Of a stretch of 64,000 nt of DNA, positions 57,101 to 64,000 are shown piece after piece; position 1 is the stretch's first letter; each line of letters begins with the position of its first letter. The stretch spans positions 6,379,295-6,443,294 of the forward strand of contig NC_031497.1 in assembly GCF_000237925.1 (NCBI RefSeq), given 5' to 3'. Below the pieces are notes generated by a model. The model was not told the origin of the DNA, ran no database searches, and saw nothing but the letters and a program-made list of their open reading frames with translations. The DNA is from Schistosoma mansoni (Eukaryota > Platyhelminthes > Trematoda > Strigeidida > Schistosomatidae). A program made the translations under genes and the position numbers.

Positions 57101-57779
57101 CTATACCGACTCGACTACATCATTTCTCGGGAATTCCATTTGATTGCGTTATTGCGGTACAGTAACCTGGGTTAACGCATATATGCGGCGGGCTTCACAA
57201 CCAATGCCTAAAACTATTAGGGATCTGCGCGTGGATATCACCAGGTTTCCCGAGAACAATATAAGCCACAGAGGTATTGAGTTTATCATCAAAAAAAAAA
57301 ACAGAAAACATCTCGAGATGAGAGCAAATATGATACAGTAATAGATCATTTCAAAGTTAACCTACCTTCAGTAAAAAAGACGTGGGCATAACGATATTGA
57401 CTCTGGGACCCTTGAAAATCCTCCATTAAAAGTTTTAAGGACTATGGAGTGAGAAGTATAGTAATATTCGTTACCTCATCTGTAGGAGTGATCAAGTATA
57501 TTGCCTCAATCGGCAGTACTTCTCTCTTCTTAAATATATCTTCAACCACTATGAAATAAATATTTATCGAAAAATATTCACTACATGTTATGCCATTATT
57601 CATTATCTCATGCATTTTACAGCACGAAGAAACAATTCTGGTGGCTAATCGATCCAGAACCAGAACTTTCCAATCTTTAGGCTTTCTTAAGGGGATAATT
57701 ATTTCATCCATTAATTCTAGATTTATAGAAAGTACATAGTAGGAGACTTACTTTTAGCAACAGCCTGTTTCAAAGACAT
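44804..57779 (-). CDS. unc-18: Sec1/Munc18 family protein UNC-18 (syntaxin-binding protein), 12 coding exons
   Basis: SM protein that clasps syntaxin and templates SNARE assembly for vesicle fusion; cytosolic. Exons (- strand, 5' to 3'): 57779-57752, 57716-57585, 57548-57475, 57441-57366, 55006-54751, 53906-53822, 53658-53528, 52314-52203, 50731-50525, 49890-49630, 46448-46332, 45193-44804. All junctions are AG/GT with matching phase; total 1869 nt, 622 residues, close to the roughly 600 of animal Munc18-1. Diagnostic stretches: [121 protein letters not shown]. The start [18 protein letters not shown] fits the family. The C-terminal tail ([20 protein letters not shown]) is longer than in vertebrates. 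Orthology to neuronal unc-18/STXBP1 is strongly supported by these motifs. Confidence 0.95.
45194..46331. other. UNC-18 last intron, no feature
   Basis: AT-rich; no repeat or exon recognised. Confidence 0.5.
46332..46448 (-). CDS. unc-18: UNC-18 exon 11 (residues about 455-493)
   Basis: Encodes [20 protein letters not shown] then [19 protein letters not shown]. It is flanked by TAAAATAG and GTAGGT and in phase 0 at both ends. The first half corresponds to the flexible loop of the Munc18 fold. Confidence 0.92.
46449..47528. other. UNC-18 intron 10, 3' part, no feature
   Basis: AT-rich. No exon supported. Confidence 0.4.
47529..47999. mobile_element. Family A (Sm-alpha-like) SINE, perfect head-to-head palindrome with 15-bp target duplication
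   Basis: Arms 47554-47722 (-) and 47805-47973 (+) are 169 nt each and read as identical sequences. The 82-base spacer is the upstream part of the + copy. AGAATACTACATATA at 47529-47543 is repeated at 47985-47999, so the whole palindrome went in as one event. Both arms carry CCGACGA and GACTAAAC in place of the ribozyme core CUGACGA and GACGAAAC, so both ribozymes are predicted to be inactive. B box GGTTTGAGCCC and A box TAGGTGAGTGG are visible. Lies in UNC-18 intron 10. Confidence 0.9.
48310..48505. repeat. 196-bp intronic direct repeat, copy 1
   Basis: About 90% identical to 50152-50347, in the same orientation. Shared blocks include CAACGACTCAGATCAA, GACCTACTACTTTAGAAGTT and GAGAACGAAGTAACGCAAAT. 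It lies in UNC-18 intron 10. The family is unknown. Confidence 0.85.
48708..48722 (-). CDS. unc-18: Candidate UNC-18 microexon (15 nt, VAYVK)
   Basis: On the - strand an acceptor (TAAACTTTTCAG) is followed by GTTGCTTATGTCAAG and a donor (GTAAGG). The 15 bases encode VAYVK in phase 0, exactly the phase of the exon 10 to exon 11 junction, so inclusion adds five residues between DASGA and GIGRRK without a frame change. The insertion point is the flexible loop. Schistosomes are known for microexons. Its use, probably alternative, cannot be shown from DNA alone. Confidence 0.5.
48723..49629. other. UNC-18 intron 10, 5' part
   Basis: AT-rich. No further exon supported. Confidence 0.4.
49630..49890 (-). 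CDS. unc-18: UNC-18 exon 10 (residues about 368-454)
   Basis: Encodes [18 protein letters not shown] through QHAQIPSSQ and [14 protein letters not shown]. Acceptor CTCTTCAG, donor GCT|GTAAGT. Confidence 0.94.
50152..50347. repeat. 196-bp intronic direct repeat, copy 2
   Basis: Direct repeat of 48310-48505, in the neighbouring UNC-18 intron 9. Confidence 0.85.
50525..50731 (-). CDS. unc-18: UNC-18 exon 9 (residues about 299-367)
   Basis: Encodes [40 protein letters not shown] and [20 protein letters not shown] ending EQ, the most conserved helical part of Munc18 domain 3a. Acceptor CCTAATAG, donor CAA|GTAAGT. Confidence 0.95.
50732..51201. other. UNC-18 intron 8, no feature
   Basis: AT-rich. 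No supported exon. Confidence 0.4.
51202..51495 (-). repeat. Solo LTR-like repeat, Ty3/gypsy fossil
   Basis: Second copy of the 31345-31657 repeat. It starts TGTAGTGAACAG and ends CACACTACTACA. GAACT occurs at 51197-51201 and 51496-51500 and could be a 5-bp target duplication if the element begins at 51202. No coding part is attached, so it fits a solo LTR in UNC-18 intron 8. Confidence 0.55.
51496..52202. other. UNC-18 intron 8, no feature
   Basis: AT-rich. No supported exon. Confidence 0.4.
52203..52314 (-). CDS. unc-18: UNC-18 exon 8 (residues about 261-298)
   Basis: Encodes [20 protein letters not shown] and [17 protein letters not shown], matching the YETSG...[23 protein letters not shown] block of Munc18-1. 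Acceptor GATATTTCAG, donor CAG|GTTAAT. Confidence 0.93.
52315..53527. other. UNC-18 intron 7
   Basis: AT-rich. A tRNA-like - strand trace near 52470-52550 (TAGCTTAGTAGTTAAAGCAT) may be an unrelated old SINE. Confidence 0.4.
53528..53658 (-). CDS. unc-18: UNC-18 exon 7 (residues about 218-261)
   Basis: Encodes [40 protein letters not shown] and DVYR, the LDRGFD...HELTFQAM signature of SM proteins. Acceptor TTGTTCCAG, donor CCG|GTAATC, ending in phase 2. Confidence 0.95.
53822..53906 (-). CDS. unc-18: UNC-18 exon 6 (residues about 189-217)
   Basis: Encodes [28 protein letters not shown]. Only the acceptor CATTTTAG (not the CAG four bases later) keeps the frame with exon 5. Confidence 0.92.
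54751..55006 (-). CDS. unc-18: UNC-18 exon 5 (residues about 104-189)
   Basis: Encodes [51 protein letters not shown] and [24 protein letters not shown]. Acceptor TTGCTTTTAG, donor CAC|GTAAGT. Confidence 0.95.
55560..57340 (+). mobile_element. Decayed craf-type LINE in UNC-18 intron 4
   Basis: + strand traces of a reverse transcriptase: [14 protein letters not shown] (catalytic ADD block, with Glu for the second Asp, near 56290-56330), [13 protein letters not shown] (LLYGCETW block, near 56610), [18 protein letters not shown] and [13 protein letters not shown] (near 56680-56775). Many frame disruptions. It shares blocks with 42470-43110. It is inserted antisense to UNC-18. Confidence 0.75.
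57366..57441 (-). CDS. unc-18: UNC-18 exon 4 (residues about 79-103)
   Basis: Encodes [25 protein letters not shown]. Acceptor CTCCATAG, donor AAG|GTAGGT. Matches the SVHSLISDF...KYRAAHVFFTD block of Munc18-1. Confidence 0.93.
57475..57548 (-). CDS. unc-18: UNC-18 exon 3 (residues about 54-78)
   Basis: Encodes [24 protein letters not shown]. Acceptor TTTCATAG, donor GAG|GTAACG. Confidence 0.93.
57585..57716 (-). CDS. unc-18: UNC-18 exon 2 (residues about 10-53)
   Basis: Encodes [44 protein letters not shown]. Acceptor AAATCTAG; the donor T|GTAGTG is weaker than usual but is the only one that keeps the frame. Confidence 0.92.
57752..57779 (-). CDS. unc-18: UNC-18 exon 1 (start codon, MSLKQAVAK)
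   Basis: ATG at 57779-57777, then SLKQAVAK and donor AAAA|GTAAGT. It is phase-matched to exon 2 and similar in length and position to the MAPIGLKAVVGEK start of Munc18-1. A 5' UTR continues leftward on the transcript above 57779. Confidence 0.88.
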
Positions 57780-60700
57780 AGTTTGGAAGTTTGGATAAAT
57801 ATTATATTCCGCAACTATACGAACTGGGCGCAATGGCTATAGCCTTTCTTCAATTTTCAATATATGTCGAACACAATGGTTTTGAAAAACAGAAAACATA
57901 ATAGACGTGACGTCTGGTTTAACAGCTTTTACGTTAATAAAAAATGTAGAAGTGTCTATTTTAATTCAGAGACTAACCTATAAGAAAACAAAAAGTGAAA
58001 CAAAGACTCTGTAGTTTTAGGTCAATCCCCAAAATGAATAGTTCTGCAGGTCCTCGGCCGAAGATGATCTCATTATTATTATTTTGCAGTCATTAATCAG
58101 TGTTTTAAACGGTTGTATAGGGTTTGAACATTTCATCATAAAGTCATATTTAAATGTAGCCATAGATCTTTACGAGTTTGACAATACGCTGTTGGAGCTG
58201 ATTTCGTTATCCGTCTCTAGATGTTGTCTAATGTTTCCACGTATTTTTGAATTGAAACAGTCCTTAATTTTCAACTTTAATATCATCTGTGACGAGCTAC
58301 ACAAACAAGTGAATCGTTTCTCTCTTGTACATTTGCTGCTGGAGTAAGGGTCCAATTACTTGGTAATATCCCATGTGGGTAGTTCAGTTAATCGAAACCA
58401 CCAGCTTTGGTCAATTTGGCAGCTGTTTGAGCATATTCTCAGTATATGTTAGTGTATTTATAACAAAGAGTAAGGATTAATTGTGCTTGAAGGAATTATG
58501 TTACTTTGCAGGCATCAAATTTGTTTAAGTGTGGAACATTAAAATACACAAGACCATCGAGGGAACTGCTGTTAATACTTTTTTCTGCATGGACTCCAAA
58601 TACATTTTAAACTTTATTACGGTTAAATGAAAAATGGATTGAAGTGAAAGAGTCGGGTCTGGAATATGTTCGTCCCTCATAAGTCCAAGTAACACATGTT
58701 TTTAACATGGCTCCGTTGTGCGGTGGTCCCTCACAAGTTAGACTTATGCATGTTACGAGTGTTACGACTTTATAAAAAAATTAAGCCGTATCCAATTTGT
58801 TGTGGTCTTGTGTCCGGCTTTTGATCACGTGAATTATCCACCAATCGAAATACGACTTTTCCGATCTTAACACCGTGACAATTCAATGACGTTCGACCAG
58901 TATGAGTAGTCTAGCGTCCTTATTGGTCCTTTGTTCGCTTGGCCCTTCCAGTTAAGTCCAGAACACCAACTGCAGCTTCTGCTATACGAATCTATGCGAA
59001 TCATTTATTCCAAGCATACTCTGTTTATATACCAGACAGACAGACCGCAGTACACCATAAAATAGAAAATAATATTTGTACAAGACCAAGCCAAATGTAG
59101 CTGTGAACGTGGGATACAATAATCAATAAACTGAATATAATTTAGGGATAGTAAATCGTATAATGATAATCCAAAGGTCAAAATGAAGCTTATAATAAGA
59201 TGAATATAGATATACACAATTTAGTTACTTAATAGTTAAACAATAAGAATATATATAGAATAATCGTCCATTAATAGGTCCTGGAAATTACCCATACTTA
59301 TCGTCTTCGCTAGGATATAACAACGAGGAACCAAATATATGGTGGCACCAGGTAAAGGTGATAGTGACATGCTCAATGAGCTTGAATGAGTTTAAATTTA
59401 AGTAAGTAGTAATCGGTTGAAAATTGGCTGAGATCTAGCCACATTAAAACAGCCTGGTCAGGTCTTTGGTTAACCATTTAGTTCATTCCATGACGCGAAA
59501 ACCGGGTCAACCGATGCATTGAGCTGAAAGTTGAAAGTATGAAGGAACTAAATGTTACCATTTTGTTATTTTTATTCTCTCGGTGCGTGGTCACATCTTT
59601 TAGGTTGGTACAACCCCAAATATATACAACTCCATACATAGGGGCTCTAGAAAACAATATTTATTCCATAGGTATCAATCATAAGGCTGGATTTGGCATC
59701 GACATGTTCAGACCTACTGTGATTTTGGTTGTATTAAAATATCCTTCATTGTTTCTACCAAACTATTTTAACTCGCGTTAACTTTGGTGAGGCTATAATT
59801 TGTGGACGACTTCTGAGCAAAGACTAAGTGACCTTAATTAAACCCACCTAACTTCTCGGTTCAAAAGAGGGTTGTAAAATAGTAATAGGAATCAGAACTA
59901 AAAATTAGGGTTACAATCCAAGGTTGGGAACTAGGGTGAATGTTTGCGTCGCAAAGTGACACCAGCTATTATGCCAAAATTCCATTTAACTATATAAATG
60001 GATAAATTTCGCACAGAAATTCAGGACTCTCTACTATTAATTTCATTAGCTCGAACATAATTTATGGTCTCGGACTAATAGTTCCCAGTGTTGTGTGGTC
60101 ACATTTCTTGACATTATGTTCTTTCCTGGATCAGATAATTTTCGATGAAACCAGTGTACCGTGTGCTTTCAGGCGAAAAGTTATGATGGGACAAGTAAGA
60201 CGAAAGTGAAGCTAAAAAGAAAGCACAGTTTATGTTATTTCCAGAGAATTTTAAATGCTAACAGAATGCATTAATGTGCTGAATTGTTAGTGAAACATCA
60301 TTGGGTTTTAAGCTAGCTAAGCATGTCTCTGTAAGATTATCGTTTAAATCGTTAATAGTACTACTACAATAATAGACCTAACCCCATAACTGTAGATATA
60401 CCATGATTTGACCGCATAATATATAAGATCTTGCGTGGGAGTTTCAGCATCGTCTACACTGACTCACTGTGTCGTGGCAATCAACAACATGATACATAGC
60501 GCTTTGGAAGAACACATTTTGCCTAGGAAGGAATGATATATTTATTGTGGAAAGGTGTTGGTTACACAAGAATGACCACACCTGTAAGGCCCAGCCACGC
60601 CGTGCCAATGGAATGGTTTTTACTGCGTCTCCCATTGTTGGCCTTTTCTCCGTGTTAAATGTCGAATATCTGTTTCCACTGTTATCTCGTGTTCAGCATT

Positions 60701-63700
60701 GAGGATTGTGTGTTTAGGATTCAATACCACTACATCTCTATTTCATGATACTAAACAGTGGAGGCTGACGCTCAGTAACTGATGAGTATCGTGATTTTCT
60801 CACGTGTGACAATGGCATCACTGTCTGAACACAATAACGACCTCTGGCTACTTCCAACCAGTAAGTCTTATTACCCGTAGGACTCCATCCGTTTTCGAAT
60901 CGTGTTAGGCAATCAGGATAGCCTAGATATATTGTTGGGATACGCGAAGTCAAACAATCCATATTGTAACTTTGATTTTATGCTCCCAAGATCTAGCAGA
61001 CGCACCGTTGCTTTAAAATCTGAGTAAATTAACATAAACAATACATCACCGGAAGGACCTACCAAACTACAACCACCTCACCAATTCCATGCGCCTCAAA
61101 CGCACAGCACCCAGGATGAATCTACCTGTTCAAAGTCGGAGAGACAAGACTTTTCTCTACCGATCAACTACGCAAGTTAATAGTATTTGAACGATTTTGG
61201 TACGACTCGAAGCTACTTTTCAGCCGACCAGCACTATGTTTGTGTGAATCAATGGTGTTTCGCAAGAGAAAAAAATAAAAACAAGGTGATTTCGGGGAGC
61301 CTTTACTTTTGCGACACTTATTATTGGTAATGTTGTTTTAATGTTGAGGAAGTATTACGTAATAACCACATTTAATTGCACTTAACATATTCTGCTCATA
61401 GACGTAAAAAATATGTCCAGAGTCACTATAATTCTGGGATGTCCTGGATAACATCTTTAACTGATCCGTTACGTGCAAATTAAACACCATCTTTTTAACA
61501 GACGGCAATTTGGATATGAATGTGCCCATGTGCCAATGTAAATATGCATGTATAGTACAGATTGCGCATGTGCGTGAGTTGTTACGAGAGAAAAGTCATA
61601 CGGACCTATTTATATCTGATAGAAGTGGTACAATCAAGTGATCTTAAAATAAGAGTTTCACGCTGGAGAAATAACGCTATACTGTACTTCAAGAGAGTCG
61701 TAAAACTAGTTACTTGTCAATAGGGAAAGTGTTCCTACTAATCAAAGTGAGTATCTCTGTTACAAGTGGATGAACTTATTCAATTCATTTAGAAGACGAG
61801 CAATCAACATTTTCGACATCAGTGCGCTTTACTTAACGACTATGAACAAAGTAACTCTATATATCAGCCACCAAATGACAGTAATTGAGTAAACGCTATC
61901 GAAATATTTAGTAAGTAATTCCATAATAACAAAGAAAGGACCATAAGCCGAAAACGGTGGGCAAAATTAGATATACTAAGCGCAAACCAACCAAAAACTG
62001 TAGTGAAATGTAAAAGTTATCATAAATGCTAACTTCTTTACCTTAGGTGAGACAGAGAGTTGGCGTCACATAAAACGCTTAAATAAGGAAGGTGTTTTGA
62101 ACAAAATAGTTTTAAAGTAAATACTTCTACAAAAAATCTGTCAACTCTTGAAGAATCCTTATAACTAACTTTATTAAAGAGTGGGCAACATAAAGTATAC
62201 TGCGGAAACATCAAATATCAAATGTATCCAAGCGCTCAGCCGCAAGTAATATTCCGTAGTTCTTTTTCTCAAATGTCGCTTAGAGCGTCGTTCATGTTCT
62301 ATCCAACATTCCAATCAGGAACTCGTGATCTACAAATATTATCTTTCCTGAAATTGAAACATATGCAATACATCAACTCAAAAAAGATCTGAGATGTTTG
62401 TACATTAATTTTATCCCGACTCTAGTTATGTAGGAAATGAAGATTACGTTTATAATCAAAAAAGGATTTTCTAAGGTCGAGGGAGACAGTAACTTCTTAA
62501 TTTCAGGATGAGAAAGCCTGAAACTGAGTTTCATCCTCGTTTTTCGGTGAGGGCTCAATTCTTTAAATGTAGTGGTTTCTACAATATTGCACTAAGACCA
62601 GCAATCCTAAAGATTCAACCCTAAATCGTCTAGTCTCTATATGATAATAAGTAGCAGATCATTGTGGATTTTTTATCACATAATGAAAGTAGTTGTTGGC
62701 TCTTAAGCTCTCTCAACTGTTTGGATTAATAAATTTGAACTCCTAATGACACTAACATAAACAGCAAATAGTGACGCAATAACACGGTGAGAACGGGAGG
62801 ATCAGTACTACCTGAACCGTATTTCAGCCAGTAACAATTCGAGCGATCAACCAGGAAATATTGCAATTTCGTTAAAATTAATGAATAAGTATTCGAATTC
62901 GTGTGCATACTGCAGATAAACATGAAAGTTCAGAACTAGTCACGCGAATAAACACAAAGCAATCAACAGAATGACAGTGATACATCCAGTCGTCATATGA
63001 CCCTATAGTACTATATATAGTACAGGAAAGTGGACGTGTGTGGGCTTGCCTTGTAAATCACAACTTCTTTTAGATTTGATCTTGTAAAGGCATTCATAAA
63101 GCTCGTTAACATCTATTGCGCAAAATGAGCTTTTTCGACATTGAGGGATATTTAGTGAGGCCTGGAAAACAGAATATTACATGTGATTACTTATTGCACC
63201 AATGGGTTATTCACAGAATACTTCATGAGCCCTTTTTAGGACGACCCCTTATTATTGTCAAAAAATACATTGACTGCTTCTCAGTTGTCGCGAAACACAT
63301 CATACTCAGCTGCTCATTGCCATAAGAGATTAGTCACAAAACTAGAGAACCTGATAATCCACTGAAGGAATTTGATTAACGCCTACGTAGAGTGAATAAG
63401 AATATTTCCTGGCCGCGCTCGACTTCAGAAAGAAATCACTTGAGGAACATGAAGCACATTAAACATCCTAAGATAGGTAATATACTGATCTACAAGTTAT
63501 TATTTTTACATGGTTGCATTCGAAATTACTCTATAACTTCAGTTCATTCTAATAACTCTCTGGTATCTATTAAGATGGATACATCACCGTGTAGTTCATA
63601 CAATGATGCAACAAGCTTAAGTACACAGGACAGATATTCCCGAACTAAACTCCGGCATGATGAAAACTGAAAAAGTGCAGGGTTAATATGATACTGTTTC

Positions 63701-64000
63701 AGGTCATTATAACACTTAGATCTTTAGGTTGAACGTTATTGATAGCCCGTAACACTAAGGAACCTGACTTCTTTCGATATTCTGGCCAATTACTTGCCAG
63801 CACTGAACATACATAGCTCACATGACAGATAAACTTGACTATTATTTTTATTACCATTTTATAGAAAGCAGTTCAACTAAGAGCTACTTGACAGTTGACT
63901 TAATAGGTCAACCAAGTAAAGTGAGAGGCTGAAAATTGTCAAGATAATTTTAATTAATGACACTTTCACTGAATAACATTTGCAAAACCCTATGGTTGAA
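57780..64000. other. 5' flank of UNC-18 and unassigned sequence
   Basis: This should hold the UNC-18 promoter and 5' UTR, but no element can be singled out. GC-richer patches at about 58650-59000, 60440-60960 and 61020-61260 look like decayed dispersed elements. A + strand frame at 59539-59781 starts with a signal-peptide-like stretch (MKELNVTILLFLFSRCVVTS). - strand 61338-61529 and + strand 63116-63325 are also open, but none has a recognisable family or confirmed splice sites. Confidence 0.35.

Noticed and set aside
59539-59781. Signal-peptide-like open frame
   Set aside because: No recognisable family, no clear splice sites, and no codon-use contrast with the flanks; too weak to call a gene.

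Overview
The window looks like nuclear DNA of a blood fluke (Schistosoma, African lineage). It is very AT-rich, has long introns, and carries many dispersed elements that I recognise as schistosome types: Sm-alpha-like SINEs with hammerhead ribozymes, RTE and CR1-like LINE tails, and Ty3/gypsy fossils. This species call is an inference from repeat types and was not confirmed by a search. No bacterial operon, rRNA gene, CRISPR array or free-standing tRNA gene is visible.

Layout. 1-1058 is the reverse-transcriptase end of a CR1/Jockey-like LINE. 1756-3460 is a short LTR-retrotransposon fossil with two 166-bp LTRs. 4673-4743 is the last coding exon of an unidentified + strand gene. 17137-40757 is a + strand copper amine oxidase gene with at least six coding exons that join in frame (1000 residues visible; the first exon or exons were not found). 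Its introns are full of SINEs, LINE tails and a Ty3/gypsy integrase fossil. 44804-57779 is a complete - strand Sec1/Munc18 (UNC-18, STXBP1) gene with 12 coding exons in frame (622 residues), plus a candidate 15-nt microexon. 57780-64000 holds no gene I can name.

Two SINE families dominate the accessory sequence. Family A is Sm-alpha-like and family B is a second tRNA-derived family. Both have Pol III A and B boxes followed by a type I hammerhead ribozyme. Stem II and its loop are almost the same in the two families, while stems I and III differ. Roughly half of the loci are head-to-head inverted dimers with the 3' tails facing outward. The clearest case, 47544-47984, has two 169-nt arms that match base for base, a 15-bp target-site duplication around the pair, and the same ribozyme-core changes in both arms. 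Several family A copies start at about the hammerhead cleavage point and run into a second unit, as expected if the inserted RNA came from a self-cleaved tandem transcript.

The two host genes are not functionally linked as far as the sequence shows. The amine oxidase is predicted to be a type II membrane enzyme that oxidises primary amines. UNC-18 acts in the cytosol on syntaxin and SNARE assembly in secretion and at synapses. They are convergent: the amine oxidase stop is at 40757 and the UNC-18 stop at 44804.
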